From: JAXGPP01 sp964436865
GTDB lineage: Bacteria; Planctomycetota; Planctomycetia; Pirellulales; Thermoguttaceae
Assembly (NCBI GenBank): GCA_964436865.1
Contig: CAYTFK010000137.1
Location: 1 to 16,706 of the forward strand
Reading direction: 5' to 3'
Length of the DNA: 16,706 nt
This document shows, piece by piece, positions 5,164 through 15,300 of this stretch (position 1 is the stretch's first letter; every line of letters starts with the position of its first letter). Below the pieces are notes generated by a model that saw only the letters and a program-made list of their open reading frames with translations, was not told the DNA's origin and searched no databases. Position numbers and translations under genes: made by a program.

Positions 5164-8100
5164 CTAATCTCGACCGACAAAGACGATCGTGGATCCGCGG
5201 CGCGGAGCGGTTGGCCAGGAATACCGGTATGAGGCGATGAGACTGAACAGCACGATCGCCAATCCAAGAACGCTCGGCCAGAGCCAGAGCCACCAGACCA
5301 GGCCAACGAGCACACCCGCCAGATGCGGCCAGCGGATAAGCCACCGCCGCAGCCAGCCGCGGCGCATTCCGGTCGACACCACGATCGTGACACCGACCAG
5401 CAGCAGGGAAGGGAGCCAGAAAGTGGCAAGCGCACCGTCTGCCCCGCGTCTCTCTTGCAAGCGAACCGTCGCGTTCGAGCCCTGCATGTCGAAGTAGTGA
5501 ACCGTCCGCGAGCGATCCAGGCCCGCCAGCCACACCTGCGCCAGGCTGTCGGCGGCTGAGTCCTGGCGTGAGGCGCTGGCGAGAAGATCCTCGATCCCCA
5601 GTTGCTCCACCGCGCGGGCCACCTGAGCATCGAGACGCGCCAGGTTTGCCCGAACCCAGTCGGTTTCTCCCTGTGCTCGGTCGATTTCAAGTTGTCGCTC
5701 GACGGCCAGGCGGGCGTCGACCCAACGTTGGCACCAGCGCCGGTACCAGGGACGAGACTCCTCGGGGTCTTCCTCGGCAAGGCCCTGGCCGGCGACCACC
5801 AGGTCGGCGACCTGGCGCGCACGGGCAAGGCGGAGGCTCAGGGCGCCAACACCCTCTCCCTGCAGCGCCGGGTCAGGCAGAATGCCCGGCGGAGCGGCGA
5901 TGGTCCACAGCGTCCGCCGGACAGGCAGTCCCTCAAGAAATGGCGCCCGGAGGAGCGGTGTGCCTGCGGTGCCTGAAGACGGCGACGCTCCCTGAAACAG
6001 CACCTCCAATTGCTGCGGCAGCGTTCCCGGCGCCAGCGTCACTCGCCACACGCCCTCTTCCACCGGCACGGGCCAGGCAGGCAACCCGGCAACCATAACC
6101 TGTACCAGCCGCAGACCGCCGGGCAGGGACAAGACGACCTCTGACAACGCGCCGGCGCGCAGATCGAACGTCGCGACACCGTAGCACGTTCCGTCTTTGC
6201 GGCACACGATCCCGATGTCGGCCAACTCAACCCCGGCCGCACCGGCGCGCGGGCGCAACACGGCGTGAAAGCTGTCGGTATCGACGCGGTAGGCCACTAC
6301 CGGACCTGAGCCTGCTGTCGCCAGATCGGCCGGCAGGGGCGTATTCACAAGCCCAAGGGTTTCCCAAGACGCCGGTTGTCGCTGCAACCGCGTGGGGAGG
6401 ATCAGGAGTCGGGGATGGATTTGGGCATCCCGGAGCACGGCGCTGGGCACGCTCACGCGCCTGCCGGGGGCGAACGTCAGAGGACCTGAAACGGTGAAGC
6501 GATGTACGCCGCCCACGGCAACCGGTGGTCGAATGAGCAACAGCTTTCTGCCGTCGGATGCCGGGCTGGCCTCCAGTTCCGCACCGGTGTCAATGTAGTA
6601 CGGTCCATCGAATTCGTCAGGGACTTCGAGGCGGAACGCGTCGGCCACACCCCCTTCGACGCGCAACCGGAACTCGAAAGCCGCCTGCCAAACCTCGCCT
6701 TCCAGGTGCAATGTAGTCCGCTGTTCACCCCGAACCGACGGCCGATTTGCCGCCAGCACGACCGACGCCTGAACCGGCCCCGTGGTGGCCTTAAAGCGTT
6801 TCACAGCGCGCCCGAGATACGCCAAGCGTTCCTCCGGCACATAGGTCTCGATCTCGATCAGCCCGCTCGTCGCCCCGATCGCCACGTTGACCGCCGGTTG
6901 CCGATAGGCGGCCATGACGCTCGACTCAAGGTCTGCATCCAACAGCGTGGCCCATGGCAGCGGCAATTCGGTCCGTCCGCCCAGCGGAAGCCGTCCGCGG
7001 ACGGTAAGATCCTGCCCGGCGGCCGCTGGGGCATTGAGGAAGATGGTGACGGTGCCGTCGCCGGCGCGCGACCAGCGATCGACCTTCTCTTCCCCCTGTT
7101 CGATGACGGAGACACTCTGCACTTCGACTTCGGCGGGCAGCGCGAGGCGATGCTGGAATCGATAGCCGACCTGCGGGATCACGTGGGCCTCGTAGTGGAC
7201 CAGGGCTTCTTCGGTGGCAAAACCCAACGCCAGCATCTGGGTTGCCGTGATCCGCGCGTCGCGCGGCCGCACCCCCAGGCTCGGGACAGGTGCGCCGGCC
7301 GGCAAGTTGAAAGCCGCAAGGGGATCCGGCCGCCCCCCTCCCCACGCGGTCGTGAACTGCGGCACACCGACATCTTCAAATCCCTCGGGTCTTGGCGACA
7401 GCGTCAACGACGGGTCGAGCGAAACGGCCAGGAGCCGCCGGACCGTCCTCGCGCCATCCAGGTCCAGGCGCGGCACCGGGATCCTTCCCACTCCCGACAC
7501 TCCAGTCATGAGAAAGCTCAGGTCAAGCGTCACCTGACTGGAGACAGGCCGGTCGAGCGTAAGATGAATCCGCTGCCATCCGTCGGTTCCAACGCTTTCC
7601 TCCACTCGGGGCGGATTCTCGCCCGCGAACGGCAATAATCGCAGGCCTGGGTCGGCAGTCAGTCGCAAATCGCCGACCTGACCGGAAGCAACTCGCAAGC
7701 GAAGGCGGGCATCGAGCACGACCGATCCGGGCTGAACCTTCAGCCAAAGGAGTTCCTCGGCATCGACGGCTGGCCCCATCGCGCCGCGCCCCGCCGCCTC
7801 GGGCCACTCGACCTTCAAGCGGTCGCTCGGACCGAGCAGGGCGGCCCATTGCGACAACTGCGGATGCCAGGTGACGCTGCCTAGCGCCGAAGGCACAGCG
7901 ATCCGCGGCGCATCGGGAGGAACTGTCAGTTCCAGCCGCGACGCGGCGACCAGGGGCGTCTTCAAGGAGAAGCCACGCCCGGCCGGGCTGGACTCGATGG
8001 TCGGCGCAATCGCCAGTTCAAGACGGTAGCGGGCGGGCTCATCCACCTCGAATTGCAGTCGCTGACCATCGAGGCTCCACTGCGGCTGGATGGGCTGGCT

Positions 8101-11100
8101 ATCGAGAGTCGCGCCATCCGGCAACAGGTTGACTTCATCGCGGTTCAACGGGATTTCGACAAGTGTATCGGCATCAAAGACCTCAACCTCGAATCCGACC
8201 CGCAGTGAAGCGAGTTCGAGGCGTTCCGGGGTTCCCTGCCAGGCGAGCGATCCCCGGTAGGTCGTCTCCTCGAGCAGCCAGCCTCGCGGCTGACTCGCCG
8301 AGTTGGCCTCCAGGCGGTGTAATCGATTGTAGAGCGACTCGGGCACCAGGTACTTCTCGCCGGTAGGCTGGTCATCGTCGTCAACCGGAATGAAGACTCT
8401 CGCAGCGGGTGGCGAGACTGCCGCCGCTGACGAGTCGCCCTGTGCGAAGGCCGACGACCCGGCCGAGCCGACGCAGGCGATCATAATCGCCGTGGTCGCC
8501 GAGCGGAGGGCGGAGGACGACGGGGTCGAGAAATTCGCCGTTCGGTCCTTGCGTGGCGACGGCCCGCGCCGCAGCATCGCCAGACCGATCGCTGCCAGCC
8601 CCGCCAGCAAGCCGCCGGACGCGATCGGACTGAAGGCCGGCGGCAACACGAGCGCCGACAGGCCGCACAGTCCGGCGAAGACCACCAGCCAATGCGCGGG
8701 CACCGGCCAACAGAGCAGGACCGCAAACACCGCCAGGAATACGATCCACCGGAATGCCCGCAGCGTATCGCTGTTCACAACCGTAAGAGACAGAGCCTCT
8801 CCCTCCGCGAATCGGACGCGATACGCGCGCCAACCCGGATTGTCGCCGGTTGCAAAGCCCCCCAAGGACGCTGAGACCCAAGGGGCGTGCTCCACACCGC
8901 TGCGCCTTGCCCAGACAGCAGCCGGGATGAACCCGCCTTCGCCCCCGCCCCTCGACGCGCGGTCGACAAGATCCGCCAATGGCCCCGGATTGACGGTGAA
9001 CACAAGTTGATCGGCTGCGGCGGTCAATTCACTCGCTTCAAGCAGGGCGCGCGTGGCGCTGGTCAACACGGCGGCCTGTTCCGTGACAAGAAGGGTCAGG
9101 CCGTGTCGCCGCAACAGCATGGCCGCCAGTTCGCGGTGATCATCTGCCACGTTGAGGCGAAACGGACTGGCGGGCGTCAGACCGGCTTCGGCCATTCCGT
9201 CTTCGTCGACCAGGAACCGCGAACGCTCGCCGCCGCCCGGCAGATCGGACGGCGTCGCGGCGGGAACGGAGGCGAGCATCTCGCCCCACGTCGCCCGCGC
9301 CCGCGATGCCTCGCTCACCAGGCGATCCAAGGCGGCCAGTTCCGCGAGGGCCTGCTGCCGACCGGCGGCTTCGCCGCGGAGCAAGTCGTGCGCGAGCCGC
9401 ACGTCAACCGGGTCGAGAGGAGAGACAGCGTCGGATCGAGCGAGCGGGCCGAACAGGCGTTCGTGCCAGGCATGGCGCGAGACGTGCCCGAAGTCGGCTG
9501 ACCGTATCGCTTCGTAGGCGGGCGGGAGCCACACAACCCACTCGCGTGACAGGACCGGAACGTCAATCTGCGGCAGGAGCGACGCCAGCCTTCGACCCGA
9601 TGCCAAGGCCGGCCCAGAGCGTCCGAAATCGATCGCGACCACTGGATACTTGCGCCCGCCGGGTAGATCCACCTGAAGCACTTCGCGAACGCCGTCCTCG
9701 GCGCGGCGAGACCGCCATGAGGCCCGCTTTCGATCGACCCACACGCCCTGGACCTCGTCGATCCGAACTCCGGGGGGCAGCGCCACGGCAATACCTTCCT
9801 GGCCCGCGGACTGCATGCGGTAGACGGCCAGATGCCGCTCAGTCCCATCAATCTGGTACCGCGATTCGAGCCGCGCGTTCCACACCCACGCGAAAGGGGT
9901 TGCCGGAGCGGTGTCGGCCGGCCCGACAGCGAGGGCCGCTTCGGCCCCCGCCGTCGGCATCAATCGCGGGTCATAGCGGAACGTGGCCCGCACACGACTC
10001 GTCTGGCCCGTCGCCGGCGGTTCGGTCGGCACCGAGCGGAGGCGAACGTTGCGGATTTCCAGGCGGCCCGGATCGATTGAACTCACGATGACTCGTCCGT
10101 CGGCCGAGGTCGCCTCCGGCAGCGAGATCAGGCTGACCGGCTGCACCGAGGTCGACGGCGTGCTGCGGCGGGCATAGATCTCGAACGGGGTGCTCCTCGG
10201 CGTCGCGAGCCTAATCTCCCAGGTTTCGCCTCCCACGGCAGCGCTATCGGCCCCGGCTTCTTCGGGCAGCACGGCTTGCGCCGTCAACGTCTCCGGTTGC
10301 TCGCCGCCGAGCATCCAATCGAGCGGATCGGGGCGTTTGAAGGAGAAATGCACGACCAGTCGGTCTACCGTGGTCGCCGCCGGGATGCAGCGGATACGGT
10401 ACGACTCGGCGAGCAGACCGCTTCCGAGCGTGGCCTCGACTTGCACCGAGGCGGAGTAGAGGGGCCCTGGCCGCTCCAGCCCGACTCGAAGACCGGCAGC
10501 CAGCGCCGCCGACACATCGAAGAGATTCTGGGGAGATGTCTTGAATTGAGCCAGCACCGCGCCGTCGACCGTGCGTGAATCAATTCGTCCCAGCGGCTCG
10601 TTGCCGTTCAGCCGCAGACGGAACGGGGCGAGCGTCGCCAGCGAGAGCAACCGCTGTCCCTCTTCAGTCGCGTGAAATCGGACGGGTATCAATTCACCGG
10701 CGGGCATCGCCCGACGCAGCGCTGAATTGAGTCGCCGCCCGGAAACGGTGATCCGGACCGAGCGCTCCGGAGCGAGGGCTTTCGACAATCCGATCACCAG
10801 TCTGCCGGCGGCACCCTCTTCCCGGTATACATCCCAATCGTTCATTGCCTCGGGGGGCTGGCATTCCACCGCATCGATGATCCACTGCCGGCCGACATCG
10901 CCGCGGAGTTCGAACTGCTCCCCGTCGCGGAGGTGGAAATCGGCCACCACGCGCCCCACCACCTCGCCGGCCCGAAGTTCGATCTCGGCCGAGCTGTCGA
11001 CGCGGACTTGCGCTTGAGGGTGCCCCAGAACCAGTTCCACGCCGCTGGTAGGAGCGAAGTGCTGCAGCTCGATCGATTCGCCGCTGGCGGGAGCGGGCAT

Positions 11101-12285
11101 AGGCGACGTTTTCCGCTGGCGCGCTTCAATGGGCCGCAACTGTTCAACGACCAGAGGATCAGGCACGAGCAGCGTGGTGGTCGCCTCCTCCCACGACACG
11201 CCGTCGACTTCGATCCTCGGAAGCCGCCAGACCCGATCCATCGATAGAGGCGCCACGGCTCCCAGTCGGAAGATGCGATCAGCGCCCTGAATGGGCTCGG
11301 GCAGATCGATGATTACTCGGCTCGTACCATTCTTCTCGTCCGACTCGCTTACGACCCATGAGAGCGAGGTGCCGCCGTATCGCGCGGTGGCGAGTCGCAA
11401 GGCCGGCCCCAACCGGAGGGAGATCCGCTCCAGCGGTTCTTCCAGCACATCGAACCGAAGTTCCGCGGACAACTCCAGACCGTGCAATGTGAGATTGTAC
11501 TGGTAGTTCTCTGCGACTCGCGCCGCCGGACGCGGAGCCGAATCGACCGCCGCAGCGCCGACGACGAGCGACACCCGGTTGTGGCTGCCGAGTTCGATCT
11601 GCCAGCGCCCCGGCCGACCTTCCTCCGGTCGCGACGTCACGATGCCCTTGTCGACGGCGGCCGTGAGCCCTGCCGGCAACTCGATCTCGATCCGCGATAT
11701 CGGGCTTGGCGGAAGCTCCAACGGAAAGACCACTTCGCCTCGCGTGCCGCGTTTGCCGCGAAGCGACCAGTCCAACTCCAAGAGGCCGTCGCGCTCGACC
11801 ACCACGGCCAACTTGCCGTCGCCCATCGTCCCCAGGCTCGCCGCGCGGCTCGGGTCCCCGTCCCAGATTGCCCGTTCGATCGCCAGGCCGCACGGCTCCA
11901 ACGCGAAGAGCGACGATGACATGTCGCGGCTCTTGATCGAGAGCGAGGCATGCCCCTCGACAAGTTCCTCTCCGGCAAAGGTGGCCGAGTATTCGGCAGC
12001 CGTCACGGCGGATTCGCGGTCGCTTCGCTCGCCAGGTCCCCGCGCTGAGCGGACCAGCCGCTCGAACTCTTCAGGCGCCACCGGGATATAGCGAACATCG
12101 TCGCGCGGCCACAGCTCTGGCTGGTCGGCAGGCGCGTACACGCGACGGAACACCACCGGATCGGAGTCCGGCTCGGCAGCCCCGGCGGATGGCGGCCACA
12201 CGGCGAGCACGACGGCCGCTGCTATGAACCGGCGCCATATGCTTCCCGGCTTCGGTTCAGCAGATAGCGGGAATGGCGTACTCAT
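5164..12285 (-). CDS. Giant secreted, membrane-anchored two-module protein of unknown function (2373 aa)
   Basis: I do not recognise a named family. The start at ATG 12285 gives a signal peptide: Trp-Arg-Arg at 17-19, a hydrophobic core, and Ala-Gly-Ala-Ala near 34-37. The open frame extends 112 codons further upstream, but that part overlaps the preceding gene and is Arg-rich out-of-frame sequence. Module A (1 to about 1240) has a Pro-Glu-Glu-Phe-Glu-Arg-Leu motif (71-77), a long beta-rich ectodomain, a helical spacer, and about three membrane helices (1180-1193, 1199-1214, 1218-1236) ending in Ala-Met-Leu-Arg-Arg. A second signal-like segment follows (1268-1281, cleavage-like Ala-Phe-Ala/Gln). 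Module B repeats the plan, with Pro-Glu-Ser-Leu-Tyr-Asn-Arg-Leu (1315-1322), an ectodomain, a coiled-coil-like stretch at about 2170-2245, and membrane helices at about 2289-2304 and 2321-2353. The start lies 19 nt after the upstream stop with no Shine-Dalgarno, which suggests coupled translation. The protein probably sits in the cytoplasmic membrane facing outward. Confidence 0.85.
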   Translation of the reverse strand: MSTPFPLSAEPKPGSIWRRFIAAAVVLAVWPPSAGAAEPDSDPVVFRRVYAPADQPELWPRDDVRYIPVAPEEFERLVRSARGPGERSDRESAVTAAEYSATFAGEELVEGHASLSIKSRDMSSSLFALEPCGLAIERAIWDGDPSRAASLGTMGDGKLAVVVERDGLLELDWSLRGKRGTRGEVVFPLELPPSPISRIEIELPAGLTAAVDKGIVTSRPEEGRPGRWQIELGSHNRVSLVVGAAAVDSAPRPAARVAENYQYNLTLHGLELSAELRFDVLEEPLERISLRLGPALRLATARYGGTSLSWVVSESDEKNGTSRVIIDLPEPIQGADRIFRLGAVAPLSMDRVWRLPRIEVDGVSWEEATTTLLVPDPLVVEQLRPIEARQRKTSPMPAPASGESIELQHFAPTSGVELVLGHPQAQVRVDSSAEIELRAGEVVGRVVADFHLRDGEQFELRGDVGRQWIIDAVECQPPEAMNDWDVYREEGAAGRLVIGLSKALAPERSVRITVSGRRLNSALRRAMPAGELIPVRFHATEEGQRLLSLATLAPFRLRLNGNEPLGRIDSRTVDGAVLAQFKTSPQNLFDVSAALAAGLRVGLERPGPLYSASVQVEATLGSGLLAESYRIRCIPAATTVDRLVVHFSFKRPDPLDWMLGGEQPETLTAQAVLPEEAGADSAAVGGETWEIRLATPRSTPFEIYARRSTPSTSVQPVSLISLPEATSADGRVIVSSIDPGRLEIRNVRLRSVPTEPPATGQTSRVRATFRYDPRLMPTAGAEAALAVGPADTAPATPFAWVWNARLESRYQIDGTERHLAVYRMQSAGQEGIAVALPPGVRIDEVQGVWVDRKRASWRSRRAEDGVREVLQVDLPGGRKYPVVAIDFGRSGPALASGRRLASLLPQIDVPVLSREWVVWLPPAYEAIRSADFGHVSRHAWHERLFGPLARSDAVSPLDPVDVRLAHDLLRGEAAGRQQALAELAALDRLVSEASRARATWGEMLASVPAATPSDLPGGGERSRFLVDEDGMAEAGLTPASPFRLNVADDHRELAAMLLRRHGLTLLVTEQAAVLTSATRALLEASELTAAADQLVFTVNPGPLADLVDRASRGGGEGGFIPAAVWARRSGVEHAPWVSASLGGFATGDNPGWRAYRVRFAEGEALSLTVVNSDTLRAFRWIVFLAVFAVLLCWPVPAHWLVVFAGLCGLSALVLPPAFSPIASGGLLAGLAAIGLAMLRRGPSPRKDRTANFSTPSSSALRSATTAIMIACVGSAGSSAFAQGDSSAAAVSPPAARVFIPVDDDDQPTGEKYLVPESLYNRLHRLEANSASQPRGWLLEETTYRGSLAWQGTPERLELASLRVGFEVEVFDADTLVEIPLNRDEVNLLPDGATLDSQPIQPQWSLDGQRLQFEVDEPARYRLELAIAPTIESSPAGRGFSLKTPLVAASRLELTVPPDAPRIAVPSALGSVTWHPQLSQWAALLGPSDRLKVEWPEAAGRGAMGPAVDAEELLWLKVQPGSVVLDARLRLRVASGQVGDLRLTADPGLRLLPFAGENPPRVEESVGTDGWQRIHLTLDRPVSSQVTLDLSFLMTGVSGVGRIPVPRLDLDGARTVRRLLAVSLDPSLTLSPRPEGFEDVGVPQFTTAWGGGRPDPLAAFNLPAGAPVPSLGVRPRDARITATQMLALGFATEEALVHYEAHVIPQVGYRFQHRLALPAEVEVQSVSVIEQGEEKVDRWSRAGDGTVTIFLNAPAAAGQDLTVRGRLPLGGRTELPLPWATLLDADLESSVMAAYRQPAVNVAIGATSGLIEIETYVPEERLAYLGRAVKRFKATTGPVQASVVLAANRPSVRGEQRTTLHLEGEVWQAAFEFRLRVEGGVADAFRLEVPDEFDGPYYIDTGAELEASPASDGRKLLLIRPPVAVGGVHRFTVSGPLTFAPGRRVSVPSAVLRDAQIHPRLLILPTRLQRQPASWETLGLVNTPLPADLATAGSGPVVAYRVDTDSFHAVLRPRAGAAGVELADIGIVCRKDGTCYGVATFDLRAGALSEVVLSLPGGLRLVQVMVAGLPAWPVPVEEGVWRVTLAPGTLPQQLEVLFQGASPSSGTAGTPLLRAPFLEGLPVRRTLWTIAAPPGILPDPALQGEGVGALSLRLARARQVADLVVAGQGLAEEDPEESRPWYRRWCQRWVDARLAVERQLEIDRAQGETDWVRANLARLDAQVARAVEQLGIEDLLASASRQDSAADSLAQVWLAGLDRSRTVHYFDMQGSNATVRLQERRGADGALATFWLPSLLLVGVTIVVSTGMRRGWLRRWLIRWPHLAGVLVGLVWWLWLWPSVLGLAIVLFSLIASYRYSWPTAPRRGSTIVFVGRD

Positions 12286-12304
12286 GGCCGTGCCCAACGA
12301 ATGG

Positions 12305-15300
12305 CTAACGCACGTCCGACGTCGAGACCGGCAGCTCTGCCGGCAGAACTTCGGTCGACAATTGATTTCCCACGGGCGCAGTTTGCGGAGATTTCGGCGA
12401 GGACGCTCGCTCGAGGATGGAACTGGTGACTTCCGGCAGCACGATCGGCCGCCGGTGGCGTCCCATGCTGCGGCGGAGCATGGCCGCCACAATCGCCAGC
12501 GCCAGTCCGAGCACGGCGGCCTCCCCCGCCAGGAGCGTCGGCCCCGGGTAAATGAGCGCCGCTGTCGCCAGGCCGATCGACGCGACGAGCAGCGCCGCCG
12601 GATTCCGCACGGCCGGCACATAGATGAGCAGCAAACCGGCCACCAGTGCCGCGCCCGAGGCTCCCAGCACGATCACGGAACGGCTCGCTGTGCGCAGCTC
12701 GCCGGCCGTAACCGCTCCCATTCCGCTGAACAGATAGCGGCTGGTCGCATCGGGCACCGGACTGAGCTGCGGGGCGCCCGACCAGATCTCCAACGCCTTC
12801 TGATCCAGCAGCGATATTCGGCCCCAGAACGCACCGTTCCATCCCCAGCGGTACTCAGGTGTAAACCCCGACGGAAAAATCACCGCATGCTCATTCGGCG
12901 GCAAGATCAACTGCCAGTATGTCTTGCGCACCCAGACGTGCGGCTCCAGATGCGGCAGCTCGACGCGGAGCCGACCGGCGGCCGGCTGAGCGTGGCTGAA
13001 GTAGTACCACGTCTCGAGTCGGTGCGACGTCAGCCGGCTGATGCCTGATAGTTCGATCCTCAGACGGTTGATCCCAACCGCCTTGGGTTCGACCGGTTGA
13101 TCGTCGAGGATCACTTTGACGTCCTTCATTTCCACGCCTGACGGAACGGCCAGTTCGAGGCTCTGCTGGTCGGTGGTCAGATTGAACACGGCGCGATCCT
13201 GCCGCCACCGCGTTCCGTGCCAGGTCTGAATCCAAGCCCGCTCGACAACGGTTGACCCCAGGGCGTGAGGGTTCTCCATCGCAACCTCGAGAGTCACCGC
13301 AGCCGTCCGCTCCGTTGCCGAGAGTTCCAGTTGGTTCTGGTCAGGTAACCCTGTTCCTGAAGGTTCCGCGGGCTTCCAGACTCCGCCATTGGCCTGCACC
13401 TTGATCCCGGCGGGGGAGCGCACCAGGAGCCTGTTGGAGAGCAAGTCTCCGTCACGCGGCATGACGAGTGGCACAGGCGTCGCGACTATCTCGCCGAGTT
13501 TGGGCTGAGGGGGGTGAATCGGGTAGCGAAGCGCCAGTTCCAGCGGTCCGATCACGGCACTCGGGAGCAGGGCGCGCATCAACGCGGGCGATGCCGGCTC
13601 CAGATTCTGGCGGCGGACCTCGGCCAGCGAAAGCTGACGGTCGCCCCAGAACACGCGCAGGTCCTTAGCCACGGCTGCGGGAACATCGAGGAGCAACTCA
13701 TCGACGCGCTGATACCCCACATGGTAGGACAACCGCTGCCGCACCTCCTCCTGACGCGGAGTGAGATGGATCTCGCTGGCGACGTCGACCGACAGGGAAC
13801 GCTCGCGAATCGCCATCTCGGCGACGAACATCGCTCGGGCCGTCTCGCCGCGGTAGACCAGGGGCGGCTGCATGCCTTCGGGCAGCTTGACGGCGGGGGG
13901 CACGTCCTGGCGCGACAAGCCCCTCATGGCCGTGCTCACCGGAGTCAGCTCAACGTTCTCCGCCGCCGCAACGACCAACGTGGCCGGGCCGAGCGTGCCG
14001 GCCTGCGGCTGGGGCAACGCCAATGAAAGCCGCGCTGTGCCCGGCTCGATTGGCCGATGCGCGGTCACGATGATCTCCAGATTCCCCCTCGCCGGCTGCA
14101 AGAGCGGGATCACCAGCGCGCCGGCACTGTCGACCGCCGCGCCATCGACGGCAACAAGGTTCTCCGGCTGGATGTTGTCGAAAGCCCACCCGGCCAGTTG
14201 AACGCTGAGCGCCGATTCATCATTGCCGCGGATGCCGTAGCGGAGCTTCATCTCCAGTTTGACCTGGTCCTCCGCGACGAGCAGGACGTATTCCGGCTCG
14301 ACCGTGAGTCGTACTTGTCGCGGCACCACCCGTGCCGTGAGCGAGCACGGCTGGCTGAAATACTCGAACGCGGCGACTACGTCTGATTGCCGCAGCGACT
14401 CCGGCCACTGATCCACCTGGCGCACGTTGCGCCGCGGCCCCCATAGTACCTGCCATTCGCGCGGGACACTGACGGCAATATGACCCCAGTGGCGCGCGGC
14501 CTCCAGCACTTCAAATCCGGCCAGTTCCACCCAGGAAGTCTCGGTACTGTCGCGCGGCCGACTCGTCGAGAGCCGGATGGTAACCGAGTCAGCGGTGTCG
14601 TCTTCCACATGGACCTGAACCAGGTCAGGGCTTGCCCCTGCCGCCAGCGTGTAATCGTCGCCGTTTACCAGAGTGGGCACAGTCCCGGGCGGCAAGCGGA
14701 TGGTGAAGCTTTCCAACCGGCCGGTGCCGCGGACCGTGAGCGTGGTCTCGGAGCGAACCGTTCGGTCGCTCATCCGCACCAAGGTCTCGCCTTCCGACTC
14801 CAAGACCGCTGCCTGCTGCTCGCCACGCGTGCCCGGCTTCCGCCACACCAGTTGCAGATCCGGATCGAGGCCGACCACGGTCAATTCCGTGGCCGCACCA
14901 TCGGCAGTGGGCACCGCCTGCAACGAGGCCTTGCCGGCCACCTGGCCGACAGCGCCAGTGAACGGAACCCGAAGCTTGAGGCTGGATTGCGTGGCCCGCG
15001 GCGTCGAGATCCGCAGCCGCGATTCATCCCCCACCTGAACGATTGGGACGAGAACGTCGAGCGTGACGCGGTGCGGCGTCTGCGGACTGCCGCGGAGTCG
15101 CAACACGTATCCCTTGCCGTCCTCGGCCACATGGAGCAGGCATTCGTCCGGCCCTTCGGACCGGACATCGCCACGAAAGATCGCCTCGCCGAGCCGCAAC
15201 GGAATGGCCACGCCGTTGTCCTGACCGACGCGGATATCCAGAACAATCGTCAGCTCGGCGTAGCCACCCACGGCCACGCCCGTGGCCGACAAAGACTGCA

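Noticed and set aside
12286..12621. 112-codon N-terminal extension of the 2373-aa gene
   Set aside because: It overlaps the coding 3' end of the preceding gene in another frame, is Arg/Ser-rich, and would bury a good signal peptide.
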